From CAZMZW01 sp964571135 (GTDB lineage: Bacteria; Chloroflexota; Anaerolineae; Anaerolineales; Anaerolineaceae), in contig CAZMZW010000003.1 of assembly GCA_964571135.1 (NCBI GenBank), positions 62,001 through 126,000 on the forward strand: a DNA stretch of 64,000 nt. The letters are read 5' to 3'. This document shows, in pieces, positions 44,035 through 53,293 of the stretch. The position numbers were made by a program, and so were the translations under genes. The notes under the pieces are model-generated. The model was given only the letters and a program-made list of their open reading frames with translations, was not told the origin of the DNA and did not search any database. Positions within the stretch are counted from its first letter, which is position 1. Each line of letters begins with the position of its first letter.

Positions 44035-44994
44035 CTAAAAATGGAAGGCTTTTTGTAATTCCCCATTTTTGGGATAGGACATTGTCATATTCTCAAAGTA
44101 AGAAAGCAGTACCCGTTTTTTTTCATCTATTATTGGATTATCTTTCAATAATTGATAGATACTTTCCCAACTTTGTCTAGAAAATTCCCTATGATTATTT
44201 TGATTAATTAATGGTAAGAAATCAGCCTCGATATCGTGTTCTCGATCCTCTAAAACCAAATTTACAAGGTGAAAATCGAATTCTACTTCTTTTGCAATCC
44301 AACTTCCAAGAAACCAGAAACGCATCAATTCATATTTTTGTCTATCAATGGCAACTTCTTTATAATTTGCATGAAAAACTTGATGGTACCAGTTATCGCC
44401 ACCCTGAATGTATTTTTTTGTATCAATAAGATTACTGGGTCTAGTTTTGTTTGTAGCAGTAAATTTTGCTTCTATAAAAAAGAGATCATTTTTACTTAAA
44501 ACAATGATGTCGGGTTCAGATCCACGATTGGTTATTTCCCCAAATTCTTTGCTTGCTTTTTTTAGCAAAAAATAATTGGATCTTTCATCTTGAGAAAAAC
44601 TCCAATACAAGATTTTTGAATTCTCAATTTTTTTCCCGCTGATGATTGATAAATACCAATCAAGTTGATTTGTCTTTTCAAGATAGCGAAAAATATTCCA
44701 GGAGAGTGCATCCTCGCTATTGTTCCTTGTCATCCTGCATTCCCGTTTGACTTTAAAAATATTTTCAAGCAATTGCAGGTCATCCACATCTTTCCAGAGC
44801 AAGTTATCTTTAATGTCTCCATATTCAAAAGTTGAAGGTGAAATATAAATTCCATGGTCTGAACAATAGAATTCCAAGTCTCTCTTAAAGGATGTTCTCT
44901 GTCTTTTTACATAATAACCACATTTTTTTACTGGACACTCTACTGTGTCATCCATAACCCGAATATGTTGTTTTAACTCTTCTAAACCATACAT
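44035..44994 (-). CDS. Zinc-ribbon plus PD-(D/E)XK nuclease-like protein
   Basis: 319 residues. The N-terminus has a zinc-ribbon-like pattern (CPVKKC at 20-25, C44 and H47). The middle holds a PD-(D/E)XK nuclease pattern: NSEDALSWNIFRYLE (around 92-106), then EPDIIVLS (D162) and FFIEAKF (E175, K177). The Shine-Dalgarno is AAGGA before the ATG. It is divergent from the UvrD-like helicase gene with a 314-bp gap. The architecture resembles restriction or abortive-defence effectors; no close family name can be given. Confidence 0.6.
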   Translation of the reverse strand: MYGLEELKQHIRVMDDTVECPVKKCGYYVKRQRTSFKRDLEFYCSDHGIYISPSTFEYGDIKDNLLWKDVDDLQLLENIFKVKRECRMTRNNSEDALSWNIFRYLEKTNQLDWYLSIISGKKIENSKILYWSFSQDERSNYFLLKKASKEFGEITNRGSEPDIIVLSKNDLFFIEAKFTATNKTRPSNLIDTKKYIQGGDNWYHQVFHANYKEVAIDRQKYELMRFWFLGSWIAKEVEFDFHLVNLVLEDREHDIEADFLPLINQNNHREFSRQSWESIYQLLKDNPIIDEKKRVLLSYFENMTMSYPKNGELQKAFHF

Positions 44995-45308
44995 GGAATA
45001 TTCCTTTGGTTATTGTTGTCCAGCAAATGTGAGTATATGTGATTATTTCCCATAATCCCAATAAGATAATGTAATTAGGATGACTTTTAGGACCTTTTAA
45101 TTTTTCACGGTTTTCAACTTGTAATAAATCATCCAGAAAATCAAAAAGAGGCTATAGTATTATTATCGTTGATTAATTTATTAATCATAGTTTTAGATAT
45201 ACTTCGCTAATAAACTAATTGAAAATACGAATTGTTAATACTTTATAATTAGACACAAGAGATGTCTTTGAATTTATAGCTTAGGTGATTTATTTTAGGA
45301 GGGCTTGA
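44995..45308. other. Divergent promoter region of the nuclease and helicase genes
   Basis: 314 bp without a gene, very AT-rich. It contains the hairpin GATTAA-TTTA-TTAATC at 45171-45186. The ribosome-binding site AGGAGGGC at 45297-45304 belongs to the helicase. No clear promoter stands out. Confidence 0.35.
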
Positions 45309-47246
45309 TTGAGTTGGGATGATTCTCTTCTTCCCGAGCAAGTATTTGCTGCTAGTCATACTGGAACGCATTCTCGTCTACTTGCAGGACCTGGTACTGG
45401 AAAGACGTTGGTTATAACACGAAGGTTACTATATCTTATTCACAAACTTGCTATCCCAGCAAATCAGATATTATCTCTTACTTTCACGCGAGCCGCAGCT
45501 CAAGAGTTAAGGCGAAGGGTGGCGGACGATCTTGGTATTGAGACTGATCAACCAAGAATTTTAACTCTTCATTCATTTGCATTACGTCAACTTTTAAAGA
45601 ATTCCAACAAACTTCATAATCTTCCCCAACCTTTGCGAATAGCAGATGATTGGGAGGAGCGAAATATTATACAGGAGGATATAAAGCGTATCTTAAATCT
45701 TGATAGTATAGATGAGGTTAAGGAGTTGTTTAATCAACTATCATCTGATTGGCAGTCTTTGGATGAAGAACATAAAAATAATGCACCTGACCCTCATTTT
45801 ATTGGCGCATGGACCCAGCATCGATCAAATTTCGGATATACATTGCGATCTGAACTGGTTTTTCAACTTAAGAGGGCGCTTGAACAAATTTCTGACTTTT
45901 CGCTTGAAGCTCCCCTCCAGCATCTGCTTGTAGATGAATACCAAGATTTAAATAAATGTGATCTTGCGGTCATCCGAGAACTTGTGAATTCAGGACTTGA
46001 ACTATTTATTGCTGGAGATGATGATCAAAGTATTTATGGTTTTCGCAAAGCTAATCCAGATGGAATAAGGTCATTTCTTTCTGATTATCCTGGGTCTGTG
46101 AATTTACCTCTTGAAGTGTGTAAGAGATGCGACTCAAAAATATTAGAGTTGGCGGAATTTGTTGCAAGCTTAGATACAGAACGAATTCCCAAAGTTACGC
46201 GAACTGAGTCAGGGGCAGCCGCGGGTGAGGTTGAACTTCTAAGGTTTTCAGATGAATACGAAGAGGCTAAGTCAGTAGCTCGTCTTTGTGATTGCTTAAT
46301 ACGGCGCGATAATTATTCTCCTTCTGATATATTGATTTTATCTAGGGTTGACACTCATAATGCGTTCTCGCGAATACTCAAGAGCGCGTTTGATGAAATA
46401 TCCGTTCCTTTCACCGCGGATTTATCTACTTATAATCCTCTAAATGGAGTACCAGGCCGAATTATTCTTTCAATTTTGCGTTTACTAAGAAATCTTGGAG
46501 ATCATCTAGCATGGAGGACAATTCTTAGATTAAAAACTAACCGAATTGGAGATGGCACAATTAATAGCCTTCTCGATCTCTGTAGACGAAATGGGTACAC
46601 ATTCTATCAACTCTTGGGTTTGATTCAAATAGATCCAACTATCGTTTCAAAATACGGGAACCATATTACAGAAGAAGTTGGAGCAATTCAAAACCTAATT
46701 CAAGACCTACAAACAGCATGGGATATGGCAGATCTTAATCATAGTAATTTCAATGACCTACTGATCAGAATTGCGCAGTGGTCAACAAACGATCCAACAG
46801 AACAAAGTCTAATTAAATCGTATATAGTTACTCGTACGGCGGATTCAGATTTCAGTAATTTAACAGAAGCATTATCACTATTAGAGTCAACAGACGAAGA
46901 TATTGAGCAAGAGATTAATCCGAATAGTGTAAATATGCTTACTATGCATAAAGCAAAGGGTCTCACTTCAAAGGCAGTAATCATTCTAGCGGCGGAAGAT
47001 GAGCTTATCCCAGGTAGACAAGAAACTGAACCTAATCAGGGAGATGAAAGACGACTTCTATTTGTTTCCCTCTCTCGTGCTAAACATAAACTCTTCGTAT
47101 CATATTGCACACATCGGCGAGGTCAGCAGAAATGGTTGGGAAGGACAGGTGGATCGACTCGTCGAACTCTGACGAGATTCCTTCAATACGCTCCTATCCG
47201 ACCATTGAATGGAAATGATTTTGTCCGCGACCGATATGGGCTATAA
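45309..47246 (+). CDS. UvrD/Rep-like superfamily 1 helicase
   Basis: 645 residues with a TTG start and a strong AGGAGG. Walker A GPGTGKT is at residues 27-33, motif II VDEYQDL near 208-214, GDDDQSIYGFR (motif III) soon after, and the C-terminal RecA-like core with TMHKAKGL and VSLSRAKH. It is a 3'-5' DNA helicase by family. Shorter than UvrD (about 720). Divergent from the nuclease gene; helicase-nuclease neighbours are common in defence systems. Confidence 0.82.
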   Translation: MSWDDSLLPEQVFAASHTGTHSRLLAGPGTGKTLVITRRLLYLIHKLAIPANQILSLTFTRAAAQELRRRVADDLGIETDQPRILTLHSFALRQLLKNSNKLHNLPQPLRIADDWEERNIIQEDIKRILNLDSIDEVKELFNQLSSDWQSLDEEHKNNAPDPHFIGAWTQHRSNFGYTLRSELVFQLKRALEQISDFSLEAPLQHLLVDEYQDLNKCDLAVIRELVNSGLELFIAGDDDQSIYGFRKANPDGIRSFLSDYPGSVNLPLEVCKRCDSKILELAEFVASLDTERIPKVTRTESGAAAGEVELLRFSDEYEEAKSVARLCDCLIRRDNYSPSDILILSRVDTHNAFSRILKSAFDEISVPFTADLSTYNPLNGVPGRIILSILRLLRNLGDHLAWRTILRLKTNRIGDGTINSLLDLCRRNGYTFYQLLGLIQIDPTIVSKYGNHITEEVGAIQNLIQDLQTAWDMADLNHSNFNDLLIRIAQWSTNDPTEQSLIKSYIVTRTADSDFSNLTEALSLLESTDEDIEQEINPNSVNMLTMHKAKGLTSKAVIILAAEDELIPGRQETEPNQGDERRLLFVSLSRAKHKLFVSYCTHRRGQQKWLGRTGGSTRRTLTRFLQYAPIRPLNGNDFVRDRYGL

Positions 47247-47307
47247 GAATATTTTATAAACAATCGCTACGATCATTATATTGTTTAAAAATCTTTGATA
47301 CTGATTA

Positions 47308-47469
47308 ATGAAAAACATTATGAGAGACATTCTATCAATATTAATTGATCAAGGTGTGTGTCAAGAAGAAGAACATAATCGCAGAAAAAACTATTTGGGA
47401 GATCCGCCGGAAAATATGCAAGAAATAATCAGTAGTCTCTTCACTGTTTTAAATAATCCTGATATATAA
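47308..47469 (+). CDS. Small hypothetical ORF ahead of the att repeat
   Basis: 53 codons: charged and helical (MKNIMRDILSILIDQG, then PPENMQEIIS). It stops at a TAA that lies inside the repeated right-arm sequence. Coding potential is uncertain: no strong ribosome-binding site. Confidence 0.3.
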   Translation: MKNIMRDILSILIDQGVCQEEEHNRRKNYLGDPPENMQEIISSLFTVLNNPDI

Positions 47470-47624
47470 TAGACCATAGGATTATTGAAACTTACAAACC
47501 GCCATATATAGGCAAAAACTATTGAAACCATGATAAATATCCACCTGTGGGGGTAGTGAAGGATAGTGGAAGAGCATAGGACTCATAAGCCCTTGGTCGT
47601 GGGTTCAAATCCCACTCTCGCCAT
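47458..47624. repeat. Right-arm att repeat with tRNA-Met 3' copy (copy 1)
   Basis: Contains the arm segment TAGACCATAGGATTATTGAA, then CCGCCATATATAGGC, and a tRNA copy at 47565-47623 that is nearly identical to the tRNA 3' part (46 identical bases from GGACTCATAAG to CGCCAT). It marks the right end of element 1. No insertion in the T loop in this copy. Confidence 0.7.
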
Positions 47625-47943
47625 TTCATTTCTTTATATGAAGGAGTTGTGCTAATGGGGGCGATGATTTTTTCCATTTTCCTAATTATCTCGATAGTCC
47701 ACTGACCTTGGTTTAACCATGTTTTTAGCATTTTCTTTCGATTGCTGACACACACAATATCACAAGAAGGGGAGAATATCAAATAGGAATAATGCTTAAA
47801 AGAAGGTATATAAAAATATAAAACATTGTTATATTAAAAATTCTTCCAAGCGATTCAAGAAAATGTCACTGATATAATATAAAAATATCTGAATAAGCAA
47901 GTTATATTAATTATGGAGTTCAGTTCGAAATTAGGAGAAAATA
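47625..47943. other. Empty interval after att copy 1
   Basis: About 320 AT-rich bases before the HD gene. I see no gene, no hairpin of note and no left-arm sequence, so the left end of the next element is lost or diverged here. Confidence 0.4.
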
Positions 47944-48879
47944 TTGGATATTCCGATTCCTGATTTAATTGAAAAAGAGATTATAGAGAATTCTGATTTC
48001 TGTGATTCAATCGGACAAAAAGATACAATAATAAATTATTTTAAAGCGGATACATATTTCAAAAAATCTGATTATGCGAGAGAATTAATTGAAACAATCT
48101 CAATACGCCATAATAAATTATTTATTAATCCTACTTTACAAATATTACATAATCTGGAAATTTACGAAGAATATGATTATGACCAAAAACAAAAATATCA
48201 TTTTATTCATACTTTGAATGTTTATTTGTTAGGATTGTATATTTATTCATATTTCACCCCAATAAGAAGAGCAATAGAAAATGAAATTACAAAAACAGAA
48301 CAAGATAATTTGCAGAAAAGCCCCAATCCAAAAAGGGATTACTCGCAAGGATCAATAAAAGGAGAATTTTTATATCGTTGGAGATTTGCATCATTACCAC
48401 ATGATATTGGTTATGGTGTATCGTTGTACGGAAATGAAAATGAAAAGATTTCTCGTTACTTAAGAAGAATTGGTAGTTGTGTTGATAAGGAAATACCAGA
48501 TATTGAAAGGCTCTTTTTTTATTATTCTAAAATTGATCAAAAGAGTATTTTGGATAGCCTTAATTCAAGAATTAGCGAAATTGATTTATTAAGATATTTA
48601 TATGAAAATCAACAAAACCCGCTCTATGGAAAGATTTTCTATGACCATGGAATCATAAGTGCACTAATTTTCCTTTTATTAATAAATGAATCTTTTGATA
48701 AAAACAATATAAATCGACAGCGAAGGGGAAGATGGAATCCTGATAATCTTCGTGGGGCACTATCACAATCTGCAAGAGCCATAGCTTTGCATAATATTAC
48801 ACAGAATTCAATTCTATTTGAAAAAAACGTAAAGAATAGGAATAAAAAAAAATCTACGATCCAGATATTAGTGCTTTGA
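47944..48879 (+). CDS. HD-domain phosphohydrolase-like protein, N-terminal part (frameshifted at A9)
   Basis: 311 residues from a TTG start with AGGAG upstream. A histidine-rich pattern (YHFIHTLNVYLLGLYI, then FASLPHDIGYG and YDHGIISALI) fits an HD-fold metal-dependent phosphohydrolase. It ends shortly after a run of nine A (48844-48852). In the next frame the same gene would continue as IYDPDISALTWLLKLCDIIQVWD, which is the expected HD-family C-terminus, encoded by the following overlapping ORF. One extra A (A10) would restore the frame, so the gene is split by a single-base shortening or read by polymerase slippage. Confidence 0.65.
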   Translation: MDIPIPDLIEKEIIENSDFCDSIGQKDTIINYFKADTYFKKSDYARELIETISIRHNKLFINPTLQILHNLEIYEEYDYDQKQKYHFIHTLNVYLLGLYIYSYFTPIRRAIENEITKTEQDNLQKSPNPKRDYSQGSIKGEFLYRWRFASLPHDIGYGVSLYGNENEKISRYLRRIGSCVDKEIPDIERLFFYYSKIDQKSILDSLNSRISEIDLLRYLYENQQNPLYGKIFYDHGIISALIFLLLINESFDKNNINRQRRGRWNPDNLRGALSQSARAIALHNITQNSILFEKNVKNRNKKKSTIQILVL

Positions 48880-49112
48880 CTTGGTTGCTTAAATTATGCG
48901 ATATTATTCAGGTTTGGGATAAACCATTAACAAAGGATTATTTGATCGAACGAACTTATCCTACAACATTGAGTGTAATTTTTGAAAAAAATAGTATTGT
49001 TTTTGCAAATTTTCCAAATGAAACAAAAGAAAAACAAAAGGAAAAACAAAAGATTACGAATGATATCTTAAATTATTTTAATACAGACTTTATTAAAATC
49101 GAAATTCGATAG
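48876..49112 (+). CDS. C-terminal part of the HD-domain protein (other frame)
   Basis: 78 residues, overlapping the previous ORF by 4 bp in another frame. The reading continues smoothly from the upstream protein across the A9 tract (ALTWLLKLCDIIQVWD, then a Lys/Glu/Gln-rich tail). It is not likely to be an independent gene; its ATG is an internal codon of the intact version. Confidence 0.55.
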   Translation: MTWLLKLCDIIQVWDKPLTKDYLIERTYPTTLSVIFEKNSIVFANFPNETKEKQKEKQKITNDILNYFNTDFIKIEIR

Positions 49113-49321
49113 ATAAAATTATTCATTTATTGAAATTTTTGTAGATGTAAATTGTGAGTATCAAATTATTAGATATTTGTATACTAACTTTGCAAAATTA
49201 TTTTGATGATAATTCCTCGTCTATCGCCATCCTATTTTTGAATTTCAAATAATTTAATTGGCATTATTTCTCTTCACTTTTACACATAATGATATTGGTT
49301 TAAAATAATTTTTCTATCATA

Positions 49322-50179
49322 TTATTCATTGTTGAGTTCGTTCAAAGCTGTTTGAACATCTTCCTGTGTATTGTCAAGAGATAAAGCTTTATTAAACTCT
49401 TTTTTGGCTTCGCTTATATTATTCAATTTTAGGTAACAATAACCTAATCCTGCATGAGATCGACCAAGTAAGTAATTGTTTGAGATTGAATATTGGAAAT
49501 ATGGAACCGCCTTTTCATAAAAAAAATTTTCAAAAAGCGCCCACCCCAGCCAATAGTTCACTTCCGATGAATTGGGGTTCAACTCATATGCTTTTGAAAA
49601 CGCTGGCAAGGAATCACGATATTTAATCTGGTAGTGCAGACTTTTACCAAGGTATAATTGCGCTTCAAAATAATCCGGGTATGATATAACAACTGGTTCC
49701 AAATTACTTTCAGAGGAAGCGTAATCTTTCTTACCAAAGAAACAAATTCCCAATTCAGTTAAAATCTCTTTCTGGGGTTGAAAAGCTTTTCCATTTTCTA
49801 ACCATTGATATGCACCATCATAATTTCCCACAGAATTGTAACATCTACCAATTTTCAGATATGGAAGCCCGGACATTGATTGAATTTTATATGCCTGAAC
49901 CCAATCATCAATACCTTTAGTGCAATCATTCGTTACGAAACTCTTGATGTCTCCTAATATTATATTTGAATAAAGTGGTAAATTGTACCAACTTATCCAA
50001 ATTAATCCGCCGAAAAAAAGTGTGGATACACAATACAGAATTGTTTTATCCATATCGAGTTTTCGATTTCCGCGAATAAATTCAACGATTATCCCGCCAA
50101 CAACGGTCACTGAAATTCCCCATATTATTGTTGAAATAATATCTATATTTTCTGGGAGAAAAATCATTTTCCCTACCAT
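49322..50179 (-). CDS. Membrane-anchored TPR-repeat protein
   Basis: 285 residues from the ATG at 50179, with GGAGG eight bases upstream. Two transmembrane segments lie near residues 12-36 and 48-66, then about six tetratricopeptide repeats (GLPYLKIGRCYNSVGNYDGA, then YWLGWALFENFFYEKAVPYF, and so on). TPR domains mediate protein-protein contact, here probably at the outer face of the membrane. No close family named. Confidence 0.75.
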   Translation of the reverse strand: MVGKMIFLPENIDIISTIIWGISVTVVGGIIVEFIRGNRKLDMDKTILYCVSTLFFGGLIWISWYNLPLYSNIILGDIKSFVTNDCTKGIDDWVQAYKIQSMSGLPYLKIGRCYNSVGNYDGAYQWLENGKAFQPQKEILTELGICFFGKKDYASSESNLEPVVISYPDYFEAQLYLGKSLHYQIKYRDSLPAFSKAYELNPNSSEVNYWLGWALFENFFYEKAVPYFQYSISNNYLLGRSHAGLGYCYLKLNNISEAKKEFNKALSLDNTQEDVQTALNELNNE

Positions 50180-50250
50180 AATGATTACCTCCAACAATTT
50201 ATTAATAAACTACGATAATTCTACAATGGATCGAATTTAAGATTTCAAAT

Positions 50251-50334
50251 TCATCGAATCTGGGTAGAGCAGGCGGTGACGAAAAAGAGAAGGCAAACAA
50301 TGCAAATCAATTTGATGGAACGTCTGTTTTTCAT
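50251..50334 (-). pseudogene. Lipoprotein leader remnant
   Basis: 27-codon reading from an ATG at 50334: a signal peptide ending in lipobox VTAC, then STQ and a stop at 50251. The leader and the upstream 130 bp (50335-50460, including ATTATA at 50368-50373) resemble the start of the gluzincin gene at 55181. It is a truncated copy of that gene. Confidence 0.6.
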
Positions 50335-50622
50335 CGTAAACCCTCGTATATGTAGAGAGATTAGATGATTATATATCGGGCATAAAGTATTTATTTCGAT
50401 TCATAAGATAATCCCGTTTTCGAGACTTTTTCGTTTTTTCAAGCGTCATTTTCTTGTTTTTTTTCTTGTTTTGAGATTGTGCACTTTTTTACACGAATAA
50501 AAATATTTCCGTCAAGTGAGTAATTCGGGTATGATGTTTGTGAAATGGGATGAAGGAAATGGATAAAGGCACCCAATGACCAATATATAATAAATATATC
50601 GCCACCCTTTCAGGAGATATTC

Positions 50623-51417
50623 ATGAAAATTAAGATTACTTGGACTGTCCTTTTTCTTTTCATTCTCGTTTCCTGTTCCCCTTCTCCTGAAGTTCTTATT
50701 TCAAAAACTACAATATCCACTTCGATTCCAATTAAAACAAACACATCTTCACCTTCACCCTCACCATCGCCGTCTCCAACTCCATTACCTCAAATATTAG
50801 GTCGGATATTATCAGAGAATATTCATGGACAGACGATCTGGAGTGATGGGGGAGGGAATCCCAGTCGCAATTAGAATGATCAAGGTTGGTTTTGTCCTCC
50901 AGATGGATCAACCACCCACTGTGTCGAACCGGTTATGCATTTTGATGTTGCACTCCCAAGAGGTTTTAGTAAATCGGATAAAATAATTTCTCCGGTTGAT
51001 GGTTATGTAGAAAATATTTATGATCCTGGTGGTGGATAATCAATTGTGATAGTTCCAATTCCATTGTTTCAGGGAGTAGAGCAACTACTAAATAATAGAA
51101 ATCGAATTGATGCCTTATCCAACGGGAAATTTTCATTTAATTATTTGATATCAGATGTAAAGTCAGTAACTCTTCACCTCGCCCATATGAATCCAAGTGT
51201 AAATATAGGAGATGAATTAGAAAAAAGCGATACTATTAGTGAAGTGAATTTCGATCAATCTTATCGACCAAAAAAGGTCGCTTATGTTATTTACATCCGG
51301 ATGAAAGATGGATCTGAATGGCAATTTGGACCGTGTGATGTTCCAAATGATGATGAGTTCTGTGGAAAGTGCACTTCCGGTTCTCCCTATTGTCCCTATC
51401 GACCTTTAAGAAAATGA
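50623..51417 (+). pseudogene. M23-like lipoprotein gene with two in-frame stops
   Basis: 265 codons from an ATG with AGGAG upstream. Lipobox VSCS-like (VSC), a Ser-Pro repeat linker and an M23-like domain. A TAG at 50872-50874 and a TAA at 51037-51039 interrupt it in the same frame; no frameshift. The downstream part reads HFDVALPRG, GYVENIYDPGGG and LHLAHMNPSVNIGDE, all in keeping with the M23 lipoproteins around it. It was annotated as two pieces by a naive ORF search. Confidence 0.7.
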
Positions 51418-51459
51418 TTTTTCATATAGAGAAAGAATCGCGCTTGGGGAAAATGGATA

Positions 51460-52197
51460 TTACTTACAATTCTTTGGGTAATTATTCGACACCGGACTGC
51501 ATTGCCCAATGAGAGTTATTCCACTTACGCATTTCCATTCGTTTTCATTCTCAAGAAAAAGTGATGGTGATATAGCATATCCTTCTCCTTGATAGTCTAC
51601 CCCGATCCAATAGGCAAGCAAGGTCTGAATTCTATGACCAGAAGGATTTATCGGGATAATATTACCCATTGGTTCCCCTTGTTTGAAATAACCCATTCTG
51701 ATTGGTTCAATATGCCCCAGTTCGAGCCTGATGGAATTAATTTTATTGATATCTGGATTCTTGATACCCGCAAATTCAAGAGTATGCTCAATGCCTAATG
51801 GAAATAGTTTTTGGGGTAATTGCAATGTGTATCCACCAGGATTTTTGACTAAATTACCTTCTATTGGTGCTATCACTTCTCCATTATAAGTATCAATATT
51901 GCAGCCCTTTGGAACCCAGATATCAGAATGTCCATGGTCGGGGTCAATGCATTGAGATTTATCAATTCCATTAAATGCAGCGTTTGCCCTTATTATTGAT
52001 ATACCATCACCGCAATCTGAAGCAAATGGAGAACCAAGGGTCACATATTTAATCGGTTCAGGTGTTGGTGTAGGTTGAATTGTAGGTGTAGGGGCAATGA
52101 TTAGCTCTGGTGTTTGGGTCGCCACCAGCGTAGTCTGGGTGGAGCAGGCGGAAAATAAGACGATCAATATAGCAATAAATATCATTTTGATTCGCAT
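51460..52197 (-). CDS. Lipoprotein with a degenerate M23-like domain (pair 2)
   Basis: 245 residues. Signal peptide and lipobox FSAC, Thr/Pro-rich linker (PTPTIQPTPTPEPI), then a domain with DHGHSDIWVPKGC and ELGHIEP, related to M23 but lacking a clear HxH zinc site. Last of a four-gene minus-strand run of lipoproteins. Probably a cell-surface, non-catalytic or altered peptidase. Confidence 0.65.
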   Translation of the reverse strand: MRIKMIFIAILIVLFSACSTQTTLVATQTPELIIAPTPTIQPTPTPEPIKYVTLGSPFASDCGDGISIIRANAAFNGIDKSQCIDPDHGHSDIWVPKGCNIDTYNGEVIAPIEGNLVKNPGGYTLQLPQKLFPLGIEHTLEFAGIKNPDINKINSIRLELGHIEPIRMGYFKQGEPMGNIIPINPSGHRIQTLLAYWIGVDYQGEGYAISPSLFLENENEWKCVSGITLIGQCSPVSNNYPKNCK

Positions 52198-52227
52198 TTA
52201 TTTCCTCATTAATTCTTATCTGGGAGA

Positions 52228-53274
52228 TTATTGATTGTGGTTTAAATACTCAAAAGAACCATTCAGAGGTAGTTTATCAGTGCCGAAAATGTAAGCATTG
52301 AAGAATCCAGACCAGTCTTCACCGGATATATTATTTAATCCTTTTATGGCATCAGTTGTCTTGAAACATTTATTTTTGAGGGTGTAATTGTCATAAAGGA
52401 ATTTCAGGAAGTTATCTAATGAAAGACCCTTTTTAATTAGGCGTTCATCCATCATGTATGCTACCAAAGCACCTTTCCAATAGACATTAAGTCTGATTTG
52501 ACCAAACATCTTCCCTGTTCTATTTTGTTGATAAGGCATTTCAGAAAGTGGAATATCGTATTGGGTTCCAAAGATTTCATTGGTATATACCCTAAAGTGA
52601 TCACTCATCCAAATCTGATATCCTTTTTCTCCTGAACCTCGATCCCCATAATATTGAGTGAACCCTTCACGGAACCATAAGCCATCATCAAATTTTCGTT
52701 CCTGGCTATCACAAACCGCATTTCCAATCCAAGCGTGTAACACTTCATGAGAGATTCTTTCTTGTAGTCCATCATTTAAGACTTGTGAATAGTCGCTTGC
52801 GGTCGCTTCATAGCCATTACCTTTTTCACCCGTGTTATTTCCATTCATTTTCAAAATTACAGTATAGCTATCATATGGGAATCCTTGGAATATATCCCAC
52901 CAATTAATAAATGATTGAAAATAAAAATCACTGATTTCAAATCGCTTTGTCTCTGGAATATTTGCTGTTTTCTCCCAGGCAATGGTGATTATTCTGCCAT
53001 GAATGATTTTTTGATATACATCAAAATCATTTTCGTTATAGGTTAACTTCTTCCAGCGTGAGGAGAAAGGTTTTTCAGGTTGCCCAAGAGTTGTTAAATC
53101 TGGTGAAGGAGTAGGGGTGGTTGTTGCCGTAGGAACTGGTTTTTTGGTAAGCGTAATTTCGATCGTTGGCTCCGGCGCGCTGGTTGTGGTTGGCGTAGCC
53201 TGGGTGGAGCAGGCGGATAAAAGAACGATCAGTAAGGTGAGAAGAATATTGTGCATTAGTTTATTGATTTGCAT
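52228..53274 (-). CDS. Gluzincin-like (HExxH) lipoprotein peptidase (pair 2)
   Basis: 348 residues. Lipobox LSAC, linker with QATPTTT-APEPTIEIT, then a zinc-peptidase-like domain with HEVLHAW and FREGFTQYYGDRG, where the E of the second motif may be the third ligand as in M1/M61 gluzincins. Closely related to the gene at 54114-55181, including the leader and linker. The C-terminus (SFEYLNHNQ) is identical in both, showing recent duplication. Confidence 0.7.
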   Translation of the reverse strand: MQINKLMHNILLTLLIVLLSACSTQATPTTTSAPEPTIEITLTKKPVPTATTTPTPSPDLTTLGQPEKPFSSRWKKLTYNENDFDVYQKIIHGRIITIAWEKTANIPETKRFEISDFYFQSFINWWDIFQGFPYDSYTVILKMNGNNTGEKGNGYEATASDYSQVLNDGLQERISHEVLHAWIGNAVCDSQERKFDDGLWFREGFTQYYGDRGSGEKGYQIWMSDHFRVYTNEIFGTQYDIPLSEMPYQQNRTGKMFGQIRLNVYWKGALVAYMMDERLIKKGLSLDNFLKFLYDNYTLKNKCFKTTDAIKGLNNISGEDWSGFFNAYIFGTDKLPLNGSFEYLNHNQ

Positions 53275-53293
53275 GGATTCCCTCGGATAAGAA

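Noticed and set aside
47565..47623. tRNA-like sequence at the att copies as functional tRNA genes
   Set aside because: The 5' acceptor strand and D arm are degraded or absent, and two of the copies carry T-loop insertions, so they are att remnants.
47519..47782. 87-codon minus-strand ORF across the tRNA copy
   Set aside because: It runs through tRNA-derived sequence and the att arm; no coding features.
50742..50781. Short Ser-Pro repeat as a tandem repeat of interest
   Set aside because: It is the usual low-complexity linker after a lipobox, as in the neighbouring lipoproteins.
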